Shown: piece after piece, positions 9,310 through 17,788 of the stretch
How the letters are laid out: each line of letters begins with the position of its first letter
How positions within the stretch are numbered: position 1 is the first letter of the stretch
Source: Nitrosomonadaceae bacterium
GTDB taxonomy: Bacteria; Pseudomonadota; Gammaproteobacteria; Burkholderiales; Nitrosomonadaceae
Direction: 5' to 3'
NCBI GenBank assembly: GCA_919902515.1
Contig: CAKKRD010000010.1
Coordinates: 1-64,000, forward strand
DNA: 64,000 bases
Made by a program: the position numbers and the translations under genes
Notes under the pieces: generated by a model
Seen by the model: only the letters and a program-made list of their open reading frames with translations
The model's database searches: none
Told to the model about the DNA's origin: nothing

Positions 9310-10143
9310 TTAAACGATGCCCGCAGTCAGTATCACTTTAACAACCATGCCCAGCGCCACACAGAGCGCGAGAACAGCAAAGCTCTGCTGCAACTTTGGA
9401 CCCGCAAAACGCTTGGCAAACATCCCGCCTGCCACCATTCCGGCGATTGCGCCAGCGGAAAATGGAAGTCCGATTGACCAGTCCATTCCGCCTATCAAAA
9501 CGGCTGAAGCGACACCGGTTGCGGAAATAAGTGCGATCACTGCAAGCGATGTTGCAAGTATGGATTGCATCTGCAGATTGGTGGCTTTCCTGAGTGCGGG
9601 TACCACGACAAAACCACCGCCCACCCCCAGCAGGCCCGACAAAGATCCCGCAACAGCACCTGAAATTGCCAGCGCCCTGGCACAAGGCTCGGTCCAGATC
9701 AGACGGCCGATGACCGTATCAAGCTGGCAGGGCACAGCGGCAGGGCGTAACTCCTCAGCCTTGGCCGCCGCCGCCTTGCTCTGGCGCAGCATGTGAACCG
9801 CAACGTACGCCAATACGATGGCAAACAACAGGGTCAGAGGCGCGTTGGGTAATTTGTGCGCTGCCCAGATGCCAATGGGTGCAGTCAGGACACCGCTAAC
9901 AGCGATCAATCCGGCCGCCCGGTATCTCACTTTTCCCAGCTTCAGCGCCAGCATGGCTCCAATGGCAGCCGACAAGCTCACAGCAAGCAGCGCAATAGGG
10001 GCTGCCTCGGCAACAGCAAGATGCAAACCAAAGATGAGCAGGGGGACCGCAATGATGGCGCCGCCTGCGCCAGTAAGCGCGAGAATTATGCCCACAAGAG
10101 AACCTAGCAGTGCACTGGTTATCTGGATTGCTTGCTGCTCCAT
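9310..10143 (-). CDS. Sulfite exporter TauE/SafE family membrane protein
   Basis: 277 aa, strongly hydrophobic with about eight predicted membrane segments. Both halves carry the glycine-rich family pattern ([17 protein letters not shown] near residue 25 and [16 protein letters not shown] near residue 175), the internal duplication of TauE/SafE transporters. Such proteins export sulfite or other sulfur oxyanions across the inner membrane. Its gene begins 3 bases after the BigR-like regulator ends, in an operon with YeeE/YedE proteins and opposite a persulfide dioxygenase. Removal of sulfite, the product of persulfide oxidation, is therefore the natural reading. Substrate is inferred from context, not visible in the sequence. 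Confidence 0.88.
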   Translation of the reverse strand: MEQQAIQITSALLGSLVGIILALTGAGGAIIAVPLLIFGLHLAVAEAAPIALLAVSLSAAIGAMLALKLGKVRYRAAGLIAVSGVLTAPIGIWAAHKLPNAPLTLLFAIVLAYVAVHMLRQSKAAAAKAEELRPAAVPCQLDTVIGRLIWTEPCARALAISGAVAGSLSGLLGVGGGFVVVPALRKATNLQMQSILATSLAVIALISATGVASAVLIGGMDWSIGLPFSAGAIAGMVAGGMFAKRFAGPKLQQSFAVLALCVALGMVVKVILTAGIV

Positions 10144-10146
10144 GAC

Positions 10147-10470
10147 TCAATGACCCTTGTCACAATAAAGACCGGATAAAGTCTGCATGATTTGAATTAC
10201 TTCATGGCTGGACAGACTGTAATAGATGTATTTACCTTTGCGCTCGGTTGTGACCAATCCCTCTGCGCGCAGCACGGTGAGTTGCTGGGATAGTGTAGGC
10301 TGCCGGATATCCAGCAACTCTTCCAGCTCGCCGACGTTTCTGGCGCCTTGAATCAACTGACATAAAATGAGCAGCCTGTCTTCGTTTGCCAGCACTTTCA
10401 GCATGGAGCAGGCTCCCGCCGCCGATGCGCGTATCGCCGCAACACTAGGCAAATCTGCTTTCGTTTTCAT
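10147..10470 (-). CDS. bigR: ArsR-family persulfide-responsive repressor, BigR/SqrR-like
   Basis: 107 aa, a single winged-helix ArsR/SmtB domain (recognition helix around RQPTLSQQLTVLRAEG). No metal-binding cluster of the ArsR or SmtB kind is present. Instead C37 (LLILCQLI) and C103 (GLYCDKGH) are 66 residues apart, the spacing of the two cysteines that form the tetrasulfide or disulfide switch in BigR/SqrR proteins. C21 is extra. The role proposed is repression of the sulfur genes until reactive sulfur species modify the cysteines. It is the third gene of a four-gene operon, divergent from the persulfide dioxygenase gene. The probable operator is the palindrome at 11617-11636. Confidence 0.87.
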   Translation of the reverse strand: MKTKADLPSVAAIRASAAGACSMLKVLANEDRLLILCQLIQGARNVGELEELLDIRQPTLSQQLTVLRAEGLVTTERKGKYIYYSLSSHEVIQIMQTLSGLYCDKGH

Positions 10471-10533
10471 AAACGCCTCCGCCTTTCGTGCAAAACCACC
10501 GCCGCATCTGCATGGGCCTTGTTCAATGATTCC

Positions 10534-10980
10534 TTAGACATGCCGCCCCATTTTGGGTCGGCCAACGGATCTGGATCTTTCCAGAATTTCAAAAATCCCC
10601 ATTCCCAGCAGCATTGCCACCACAAACACGATGCCTTCGCTGCTGCCAGCTCCCAGCAGAACCAGTGCGGGCCCAGGACAGATGCCTGCCATCCCCCAGC
10701 CGATACCGAATGCAAGACTCCCCAGCACCAGGCGCTTATCGATCACCCGCGCAGTAGGCAAGTGCATGGGCAACCCCAGATAACTGCGGCTGCGCCTGCC
10801 AACCACGGCGAAAGCGATCGATCCCACGGCAATTGCGCCCCCCATGACCAATGCGAGAGAAGGATCCCATGCGCCGGTGATATCGAGAAATGCCAGAACC
10901 TTGGCCGGATTCGCCATTCCCGCCAGAATGAGTCCCAGCCCAAAGATCAGACCCGCTAGCAATGCAGTGATGTTGGCCAT
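10534..10980 (-). CDS. YeeE/YedE family inner-membrane protein, second half (PmpB-like)
   Basis: 148 aa from the ATG at 10980; the open frame upstream of it overlaps the preceding gene and is not used. Several hydrophobic helices are present, with the conserved WGMAGICPGPALVLLG segment containing C101. YeeE/YedE proteins conduct thiosulfate or other sulfur compounds through conserved cysteines. In BigR operons they occur as two short genes, PmpA and PmpB, matching this gene and the one just upstream (7-base gap). The specific sulfur substrate is not determined. The hydrophilic end (RSRSVGRPKMGRHV) probably lies in the cytoplasm. Confidence 0.83.
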   Translation of the reverse strand: MANITALLAGLIFGLGLILAGMANPAKVLAFLDITGAWDPSLALVMGGAIAVGSIAFAVVGRRSRSYLGLPMHLPTARVIDKRLVLGSLAFGIGWGMAGICPGPALVLLGAGSSEGIVFVVAMLLGMGIFEILERSRSVGRPKMGRHV

Positions 10981-10987
10981 TTTATTT

Positions 10988-11422
10988 CTACCCGCCGAAT
11001 ACATGTCGTATGAGGTAAACAGTGACGAAGCCTGCGCCCATGAATACCAGGGTGGCAACGATGGAGCGCGGCGACAGTCGGGACATTCCGCAAACCCCGT
11101 GACCACTGGTACAACCGGAGCCGTAGCGCGTACCGATGCCGACCATCAAACCAGCCAGCGCCAGCATGCCGTAGCCGGTATCAATCTGAAAAGTGGGCAG
11201 GCGATGAAACAGTTGCCATAGCAGCGGCGCAGCGACCAACCCCGCAACAAAAGCAATACGCCAGCCCATATCACCCGTCTGCACCCTGAACAATCCGCCG
11301 ACTATGCCGGAGATTCCGGCAATACGTCCGTTCAGCAATACGAACAGCGCTGCCGCGATACCAATGCCCATCCCGCCTGCCAGCGCGGACCACGGGGTGA
11401 AGTGACTCCAGTCGATCAACAT
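10988..11422 (-). CDS. YeeE/YedE family inner-membrane protein, first half (PmpA-like)
   Basis: 144 aa. The diagnostic signature GSGCTSGHGVCGMSRLSP spans 101-118 with C104 and C111, the cysteines thought to relay sulfur compounds in YeeE/YedE. About four membrane helices are seen. It is the first gene of the minus-strand sulfur operon (this gene, PmpB-like, bigR, tauE/safE-like). About 195 bases of leader separate its start from the shared promoter near 11617-11644. Import or movement of a sulfane-sulfur species is inferred from the family and from the divergent persulfide dioxygenase. Confidence 0.87.
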   Translation of the reverse strand: MLIDWSHFTPWSALAGGMGIGIAAALFVLLNGRIAGISGIVGGLFRVQTGDMGWRIAFVAGLVAAPLLWQLFHRLPTFQIDTGYGMLALAGLMVGIGTRYGSGCTSGHGVCGMSRLSPRSIVATLVFMGAGFVTVYLIRHVFGG

Positions 11423-11607
11423 CTTATTTACCCTCTTGCCTGATTTTGGGAAGCGGCTCCTTGCGAAGCCAATAATTCCAATTCCATTTCATCAGTGACA
11501 CTTCGTTGATATCCTTACTCTCGCCTTGCCGTACTACTGGTACTGTCTGCGGCGTTCGTTCGTCATCGCCTCGTTTCACTTTCGAACTGGAATCGGAAAA
11601 CATTATG

Positions 11608-11644
11608 TTGACGAATAATATATTAGTTGATATATTGTTGTCAA
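11608..11644. promoter_or_regulatory. Overlapping divergent promoters around a palindromic operator
   Basis: On the plus strand TTGACG (11608-11613) and TATATT (11631-11636) are 17 bases apart. On the minus strand TTGACA (11644-11639) and TATATT (11622-11617) are 16 apart. Between and within them lies AATATAT-N6-ATATATT (11617-11636), a perfect 7-bp inverted repeat covering both -10 boxes. A dimeric repressor bound here would shut both directions at once. The BigR-like protein encoded in the minus-strand operon is the obvious candidate; binding is inferred. Confidence 0.75.
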
Positions 11645-11671
11645 CACAAATTCTGCATGCAGGAGAAAACG

Positions 11672-12532
11672 ATGTCCCCGCAAATCCAGGCTTTTTTTGA
11701 CCCAGCCACGTGGACCGTCAGCTACGTGGTATTTGACGAGCCTGGCGGCAGTTGCGCGATTATTGATCCCGTCCTGGATTACGAGCCAAAATCTGCCCGG
11801 ATCAGCACCTCATCCGCGGATAAGCTGGTTGCATTCATCCATGATCAGCAGCTGAACGTTGCCTGGATACTCGAAACGCATGCGCACGCCGACCACCTCT
11901 CAGCCGCACATTATCTCAGGGAAAAAATGGGGGGAAGAATTGCCATAGGCCATGAAATTCCCCAGGTACAGGAAACTTTCAAGAAGATATTCAATCTCGG
12001 CGATGACTTCATTCCAGACGGCAGGCAGTTTGACCACTTGTTTGCAGATGCCGAGACTTTCAAGGTTGGCAAACTGAGCGCGACAGCCATTGCGGTATCA
12101 GGCCACACACCGGCCGACATGGCTTATCAGTTCGATGATGCGATCTTTGTGGGCGATACGCTGTTCATGCCGGATGTGGGTACGGCTCGCGCTGATTTCC
12201 CCGGCGGTGACGCCCGCCGCCTGTTCCGCGCGGTGCGCCGATTGCTCGCACAACCGCCGGCAACGCGACTGTTCATGTGCCACGACTATCCGCCCGCGAA
12301 TCGCCCCGCACGGTGGGAAAGCACGGTAGCCGAGCAGCGCGTGCATAACATTCATGTGCATGACGGCATTGGCGAAGACGAGTTTGTTGCCATGCGTGAA
12401 GCGCGTGACGCCACGCTCGAGATGCCGACCCTGTTGCTGCCATCGGTGCAGATCAATGTGCGCGCTGGGGAGATGCCGCCGGCGGAAGCGAACGGTACTA
12501 CTTATCTAAAAGTACCCGTCAACGTGATTTGA
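11672..12532 (+). CDS. blh: Persulfide dioxygenase, Blh/ETHE1-like metallo-beta-lactamase fold
   Basis: About 286 aa. The ATG at 11672 is preceded by AGGAG six bases away; upstream in-frame codons lie within the promoter. The metallo-hydrolase motif THAHADH gives H70, H72, D74 and H75, with H145 (SGHTPADM), D162 (GDTLF) and H204 (MCHDYPP) completing the usual set. ETHE1-type enzymes bind one iron and oxidise glutathione persulfide to sulfite. The segment GTARADFPGGDARRLF is typical of the BLH subgroup. Facing the BigR-like operon across a shared operator, it should be induced by sulfide or polysulfide. Sulfite formed could leave through the TauE/SafE protein. Confidence 0.9.
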   Translation: MSPQIQAFFDPATWTVSYVVFDEPGGSCAIIDPVLDYEPKSARISTSSADKLVAFIHDQQLNVAWILETHAHADHLSAAHYLREKMGGRIAIGHEIPQVQETFKKIFNLGDDFIPDGRQFDHLFADAETFKVGKLSATAIAVSGHTPADMAYQFDDAIFVGDTLFMPDVGTARADFPGGDARRLFRAVRRLLAQPPATRLFMCHDYPPANRPARWESTVAEQRVHNIHVHDGIGEDEFVAMREARDATLEMPTLLLPSVQINVRAGEMPPAEANGTTYLKVPVNVI

Positions 12533-12559
12533 CTTTGATAAAGCGGGTCGTCGCTATGA

Positions 12560-12573
12560 TGGCGGATCCGCCA
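12560..12573. terminator. Possible shared hairpin between convergent genes
   Basis: TGGCGGATCCGCCA is a perfect 14-base palindrome in the 43-base gap between the plus-strand persulfide dioxygenase and the minus-strand GH57 gene. It could stop transcription from both sides, but no U-tract follows on either strand and there is almost no loop, so this is weak. Confidence 0.3.
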
Positions 12574-12575
12574 CA

Positions 12576-14597
12576 TCATGCAACTTCTTTCCCGCGCACG
12601 CCGATCCCTAGGGTGATGGTCAACTCCTGCGCGGTCACCGGCCATTCCAGTTTCAGCGTCACTGCCTGCATGATTTTCTCGAATCCACCCTCGGACTGCG
12701 ATACGGAATAATGCGGCTGCGCGGACAGCACCACTGGCGAGGAAACATGCAAGGTAACGCTCCCGGCCAGCACATCATCGTCCAGCGTTATTTCGTCTAT
12801 CGCAGCCAGTTCCAACGCTTGACCAAAACCGCCGGGAATTTTCCCCTGGTGAATATAGCGTCCGCCCCAGCCGTCGCAACTGGGCATGGCGAGATTGATC
12901 TCGGTGCTGAATACGCCCTCCGCTTCGCCGGTAAAACGGTACGACACATGCAGGTGGTTAGCTGCGAGTTCGAAACTTTTGCTCACAGACGGGCAAGTCG
13001 TGTCCGCCAGAAAATGCACGCCGCCCGCAGTAGAAGGATCGTGGCGGTAGTGCATAAGCACGCCATTCAGACGATCAACGAACAGTCCGCGTACATGATC
13101 GTCAGCCTCCATGTCTGCAGCATTTATTTCGTGCTTGAAATTGACGCGCTCATGCGCCGAGGCGATGCCTGCATCACTGTGCCCATGTCCGCTTCCCTCA
13201 CCCTGTTGAATCCGGCGGTAATAATGCTCGGCCTGGCGCCGCAAGGTATCACCGAAGTTGTGATTGAGCGCATAGGCATCAAGTTCGCAGATACAGGCGT
13301 TACCATCGAGTTTCAACACCGCCTGGAGCATGCCATTCTGCAGATATACCTCATCTACCCCGTCAAGATCGGTGTCCTCCATGAAGCGGGCCGGACGTGG
13401 CGCACAGGCATCGAGCATTGCTTCCAGGGCGACCATGTCGTTATATACGGCGCGGCGCAGGTGGGGCAGATACAGGCCGCCAAACAAACCATGCCAGTAA
13501 GCGTCGTTGGCCTGAGACTCGTACAGCTTCTGCTGCATTGCGGCAGTGCGCTGCGTCTGCGGTAGCGTGGCAAGACGCGCGGAAAGTCCCAGCATGCGCT
13601 TGTGCATCCAGTTGGACTCGGGATAGAGCGAAAAGAAATTCTTCCAGATGCCGCCGCGCAGAAACGCTTTATCGCGTTCGTAGCGACCGTCCGTTTTTGC
13701 CTGCTGCACCAGATCGGCGTAGGCATTGGCTGGTTGCGCAGGAAGCGTCCACTCGTTCATTTCGATGTAGGAAGTGGTAGGCAGATACACTATGCCACGA
13801 GTCTTTCCGCTGGCATGATAATCGCGGTAGTGCTGGGTGCGGATTTTTGGCGAGGCCAGCACACCTTGAACGAATTGATCGAGCCAGCCTTTTTCGTATA
13901 CCCATTGGTAAGTTTCCGGCCAAATGCCGAATTTTTCGATGTCATCGAAATAAACCGCTGCATTGCCGCCGTCTGCCGTACTGCCCTCGGCCAGAGACTC
14001 GATATATGCCACCGCTTCGTGGGCCGGAGAAAACGGTAGCTTGTAACGCAAGGTTTCGGAAATGGGGAACAGGTCCAGCGTGCGCCCATCCTCCTCGGTG
14101 GTGAAATAACCATTCAATTCCGCCACCGTTTTACCGGTGCAAAGAAAATGATAGTCGTCCACAATCACGTAGCGTATGCCGCAATCGGCCAGCGCCGGAA
14201 CTACCGTTGCTTCCCACACCCGTTCTGTCAGCCATGCGCCCTGGGGACGCTGGCCTAATTTCATTTCCAGCTTGTCGGAAAAAGTCTGGATTTGCCCGAT
14301 ACGATCACGGTTGGGGATCACCGCCAGCACCGGCTCGGTATCGCCCGCGCCGAATAATTCCACTTGCCCCCGCGCCACCATTTCCCGCAACAGTGCCATG
14401 TCTTCAGGATAATGCTCGATCAGATAATCCAGCAACCAGCCGGAAAAATGTACCGCAAAGCGGAAATCCGGGTAACGGTAGAGTACCTGCAGAAAGGGTT
14501 TGTAACAGCGCAGGTGCGCATCGGCCAGCACTTCTGGAAAGTTGCCGACAGGCTGATGAGCATGCACGCCGAAAAGCAGGGAAATGGTTGGCGGCAT
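12576..14597 (-). CDS. GH57 4-alpha-glucanotransferase-type enzyme
   Basis: About 673 aa, close to the roughly 660 of Thermococcus-type GH57 4-alpha-glucanotransferases. The ATG at 14597 (MPPTISLLFGVHAHQPVG) is the natural start; the longer frame runs into the upstream gene. The GH57 opening motif FGVHAHQPVGNF and the nucleophile region AWLTERVWE, with the catalytic glutamate, are present. The C-terminal ~270 residues form the beta-rich DUF1925/DUF1926-like part. It would disproportionate alpha-1,4-glucans in the cytoplasm. It lies 4 bases downstream of a second GH57 gene and next to glgC, so it belongs to glycogen turnover. The acceptor preference cannot be read from sequence. Confidence 0.85.
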   Translation of the reverse strand: MPPTISLLFGVHAHQPVGNFPEVLADAHLRCYKPFLQVLYRYPDFRFAVHFSGWLLDYLIEHYPEDMALLREMVARGQVELFGAGDTEPVLAVIPNRDRIGQIQTFSDKLEMKLGQRPQGAWLTERVWEATVVPALADCGIRYVIVDDYHFLCTGKTVAELNGYFTTEEDGRTLDLFPISETLRYKLPFSPAHEAVAYIESLAEGSTADGGNAAVYFDDIEKFGIWPETYQWVYEKGWLDQFVQGVLASPKIRTQHYRDYHASGKTRGIVYLPTTSYIEMNEWTLPAQPANAYADLVQQAKTDGRYERDKAFLRGGIWKNFFSLYPESNWMHKRMLGLSARLATLPQTQRTAAMQQKLYESQANDAYWHGLFGGLYLPHLRRAVYNDMVALEAMLDACAPRPARFMEDTDLDGVDEVYLQNGMLQAVLKLDGNACICELDAYALNHNFGDTLRRQAEHYYRRIQQGEGSGHGHSDAGIASAHERVNFKHEINAADMEADDHVRGLFVDRLNGVLMHYRHDPSTAGGVHFLADTTCPSVSKSFELAANHLHVSYRFTGEAEGVFSTEINLAMPSCDGWGGRYIHQGKIPGGFGQALELAAIDEITLDDDVLAGSVTLHVSSPVVLSAQPHYSVSQSEGGFEKIMQAVTLKLEWPVTAQELTITLGIGVRGKEVA

Positions 14598-14601
14598 CAG
14601 A

Positions 14602-16308
14602 TTATTCCAGCGTCGCCCGCCGCATCGTACCGCCCGACTCGGGATGTCCGCTACCATGACTGATAGGCTTAAGCACCGCTGCCGGTACCGGCAGTTTCAG
14701 CAGACTGTAAAGATTGGCCAGATTGTCTCGAAACAGCTTATCAAAACCCTCCACCACATTCGGCGGATTGTAATCACCCAGCCACCAGAACCAGTCCGAA
14801 CTTTCGCAGGAAGCCAGTTGCCGTCCGGCTGCGGCTTTTTCCTCGTCCGTCAGGCGCCCGCTTTGCATCACCAGATCGTAGCTATGCTTGGCGGCACATA
14901 ACAGGTCCCACGCATGGTTTTTGTCGTGGTCACCAATCCAGGTGGAAAATGTCCCGTACACCCAACTGCCCGCCGCCAGTACCGGTAGCACGGCGGCGCC
15001 GGCATACTCTGGGGATGCGACATAGTCGCGGTAAGTGGTGGCACGGATTGAAGGATGATTTTCAAGAATTTCATAAAGATCATTAAAAAAATAATAGCCG
15101 TTGTAAGGATAGTATTCCCAGGCATTCTCACCATCCAGAATCACGCTCACCACTGGATTCTCTCCCGCTGGGGCATCACGACTAATTTCTTCGAACGAGT
15201 GCACCAGATGCTCGGCGGCATCGCGTCCGAACCATTTGGCGTACTCGAAACCGATCATGTCCGATAGTTTATCGTCACGGAAAAAACAGGTCACACCATC
15301 GGCTCTCCCCTGCACCCGGTAGGGGCGGTAAAGATAACGGCCTCGCTCCGGCAACGGCTTGTCAGGATATGATTTGTGCAAACTATTGACCAGCACGCCC
15401 TCGCTGCTGGCACTCCATTGACAGCCGTGCTCTGCCAGGATTTCCAGCAATGGCGACGATACCGCGCCTTCCGCCGGCCATACGCCAGTAGGCTTGATGC
15501 CGAAGCGCCGGGCATGGCTCTCGATCGCCGATGTCACATGAAATGCGACACGGCTGCGCCCCCCCGGATAAACCTCTTCCGCCGGCAAAGCAACACCGGG
15601 CAGACTGTCGCGGGCAGAAATAAAATCAATCAGCAGCGGCGAGAGGGGGTGGTAATGCGGCGTAGTAGACAGCTCGATCTGACCCGACTCGGCCAGCTTG
15701 CGGTAGCGCGGAATCAACCCCTGAATCAATTCTCCAATCAGATTAAACAATTCAACCCGGTCAGCATGGCTAAAACTCCCGCCTTGCGCCATCAATCGCG
15801 CCACCACCTCATTGCCCCGACGCACACTCTCGCCGGTCCATGCCAAGTGATACCACACCAGCAAGTCCGCCAGGTATTGGCCGGAAAGATAGGCCAATTG
15901 GGCCTCGCCATGTCCACGCAGCATTTCGTGCAAGTCATACAGGCGTTGGTACGCCGGATACGGCTGCATCATGGTGGTATGGTTGCTGCTAAAGCAACTA
16001 TCGAATACACGCAGACGCTCACTCGCGGATACCTGCTCCAGGTCGGGAGCAACCAGCAAGCGCAATAACGGATCGCGCATCCGCCCCAGGGCGAACTGTG
16101 CGGCGTAATCTTCCAACTGGTCCAGCAACACCGGCACAAAATTCACTACTGCCTTGATGCGCGGATGCGCTTCAAGGTGATGCGCCATGTCGGTGTAATC
16201 CTTGATGGCATGCAAATACACCCACGGCAGCGTAAATTCGCCGGTCTTGTAATTACGGTAATCCGGCTGGTGCATGTGCCACAGCAGGACAAGGTTTAGT
16301 GGTTGCAT
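14602..16308 (-). CDS. GH57 alpha-amylase/amylopullulanase-type glycoside hydrolase
   Basis: 568 aa. The N-terminus has the GH57 motif LLWHMHQPDYRN. The segment GVWPAEGAVSSPLLEIL holds the probable nucleophile glutamate. ILDGENAWEYYPYNG and TWIGDHDKNHAWDLL are further conserved GH57 blocks. No signal peptide is seen, so it acts on intracellular glucan. The gene is tightly coupled to the second GH57 gene (4-base gap) and follows glgC in the same direction after 84 bases. It probably shortens or debranches storage glucan. Reported activities in this subgroup vary, so the exact bond cleaved stays open. Confidence 0.85.
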   Translation of the reverse strand: MQPLNLVLLWHMHQPDYRNYKTGEFTLPWVYLHAIKDYTDMAHHLEAHPRIKAVVNFVPVLLDQLEDYAAQFALGRMRDPLLRLLVAPDLEQVSASERLRVFDSCFSSNHTTMMQPYPAYQRLYDLHEMLRGHGEAQLAYLSGQYLADLLVWYHLAWTGESVRRGNEVVARLMAQGGSFSHADRVELFNLIGELIQGLIPRYRKLAESGQIELSTTPHYHPLSPLLIDFISARDSLPGVALPAEEVYPGGRSRVAFHVTSAIESHARRFGIKPTGVWPAEGAVSSPLLEILAEHGCQWSASSEGVLVNSLHKSYPDKPLPERGRYLYRPYRVQGRADGVTCFFRDDKLSDMIGFEYAKWFGRDAAEHLVHSFEEISRDAPAGENPVVSVILDGENAWEYYPYNGYYFFNDLYEILENHPSIRATTYRDYVASPEYAGAAVLPVLAAGSWVYGTFSTWIGDHDKNHAWDLLCAAKHSYDLVMQSGRLTDEEKAAAGRQLASCESSDWFWWLGDYNPPNVVEGFDKLFRDNLANLYSLLKLPVPAAVLKPISHGSGHPESGGTMRRATLE

Positions 16309-16392
16309 TTACGGTAGAAACTCTCTGAAAACTCAGCGGGACGACTTCAGGTAGCGAAAATCATACCCTATTTGTGATCTTCAGCCATCCGG

Positions 16393-17691
16393 CTACCTGA
16401 CATAATGCACATTCTGCCCGAGCATTTCCGGGGTAATCAGCGTGATGCCTTTCTCGGTGACATAAAACCGCTTGCGGTCTTCCTCCGGATCAAACCCCAC
16501 CGTCAGTCCTTCAGGAATCATGCAATTCTTGTCTACTACCACCCGCCGCAGGCGCGCATGCCGGGCGATGTCGACGTTGGGCAATATCACCGAGTCCTCG
16601 ATACTGCTGTAGCTGCGGACTTGCACATTGGAGAACAGTATTGAGCGGCGTACCGTCGCACCGCTGATGATGCAACCGCCCGACACCATCGAATCCAGCG
16701 CCTGGCCGCGCCGGTCCTCATCATCAAACACAAACTTGGCGGGCGGCAGTTGTTCCTGGTGAGTCCAGATCGGCCAGTCCTCATCGTACAGGTTGAGCTC
16801 CGGGGTCACATGGGTGAGATCAAGATTGGCCTCCCAGTAAGCATCGACCGTGCCCACGTCCCGCCAGTACGGTACACCTGAGACCATGTTGACGCAACTG
16901 TCAAAAAAACGGTGGGCAAATACCCGATGGCGGGGCACCAGGTACGGAATCAGATCCTTGCCGAAATCGTGCGATGAGCTGCGTTCATCATGGTCGCGAA
17001 TCAATTGCTCGAAAAGAAACGCGGCGTTGAACACGTAAATGCCCATGCTGACGAGCGCCTGCCCCGGCTGACCGGGAATAGGTGCAGGGTTCGCGGGTTT
17101 TTCAGCAAAACTGGTGATACGCCATTCATCATTGACGCTCATGACACCGAAGCCACTCGCCTCTTCCAGCGGCACTTCCAGGCAGGCCACGGTCATATCG
17201 GCAGATTTTTCCACATGCTCGGCCAGCAGCTTGCTGTAGTCCATTTTATAAACGTGATCGCCCCCCAGAATCAGCACGTGTTTCGGCTCATGGCGGCGCA
17301 GGATGTCAAGATTCTGGAATACCGCATCGGCAGTTCCCTGGTACCAAGCCTCCTCAATCCGCTGCTGTGCAGGTAGCAATTCGACGAACTCATTGAAGCG
17401 GCCATCAAGAAAACCCCAGCCGTGCTGGATATGTCTTATCAAGCTCTGTGCCTTGTACTGGGTGGCAACACCGATGCGGCGGATACCGGAATTGACACAA
17501 TTGGAAAGGGGGAAATCAATGATGCGAAACTTGCCGCCGAATGGCACTGCAGGCTTCGCGCGCCAGTCGGTGAGTTGCTGCAGGCGGCTGCCGCGTCCAC
17601 CCGCCAGTATCAGCGCTATCGCATTACGTGTAATCTGGCTATGAACACGCAGATCAGCATCGTGCTTCATCGGGTAAGAGTTCTCAGGCAT
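16393..17691 (-). CDS. glgC: Glucose-1-phosphate adenylyltransferase
   Basis: 432 aa. [16 protein letters not shown] is the nucleotide-binding signature, followed by [19 protein letters not shown] and the glucose-1-phosphate site around FAEKP. The C-terminal part is a left-handed beta-helix ([20 protein letters not shown]). It makes ADP-glucose from ATP and glucose-1-phosphate, the committed step of bacterial glycogen synthesis, and in this family is usually allosterically controlled by glycolytic intermediates. It is divergent from glgB, with a ~97-base intergenic region that should hold promoters for both. Start ATG at 17691 gives [14 protein letters not shown]; the internal M8 is a less likely alternative. 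Confidence 0.96.
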   Translation of the reverse strand: MPENSYPMKHDADLRVHSQITRNAIALILAGGRGSRLQQLTDWRAKPAVPFGGKFRIIDFPLSNCVNSGIRRIGVATQYKAQSLIRHIQHGWGFLDGRFNEFVELLPAQQRIEEAWYQGTADAVFQNLDILRRHEPKHVLILGGDHVYKMDYSKLLAEHVEKSADMTVACLEVPLEEASGFGVMSVNDEWRITSFAEKPANPAPIPGQPGQALVSMGIYVFNAAFLFEQLIRDHDERSSSHDFGKDLIPYLVPRHRVFAHRFFDSCVNMVSGVPYWRDVGTVDAYWEANLDLTHVTPELNLYDEDWPIWTHQEQLPPAKFVFDDEDRRGQALDSMVSGGCIISGATVRRSILFSNVQVRSYSSIEDSVILPNVDIARHARLRRVVVDKNCMIPEGLTVGFDPEEDRKRFYVTEKGITLITPEMLGQNVHYVR

Positions 17692-17788
17692 ATATTGCTC
17701 CCTTGATTATGGCACCGCGCTTCAGCCTATAATATTTTCACATTATGGCACTTTCCCACAATGAAATTTGATCTGAATCAACGGTCAC

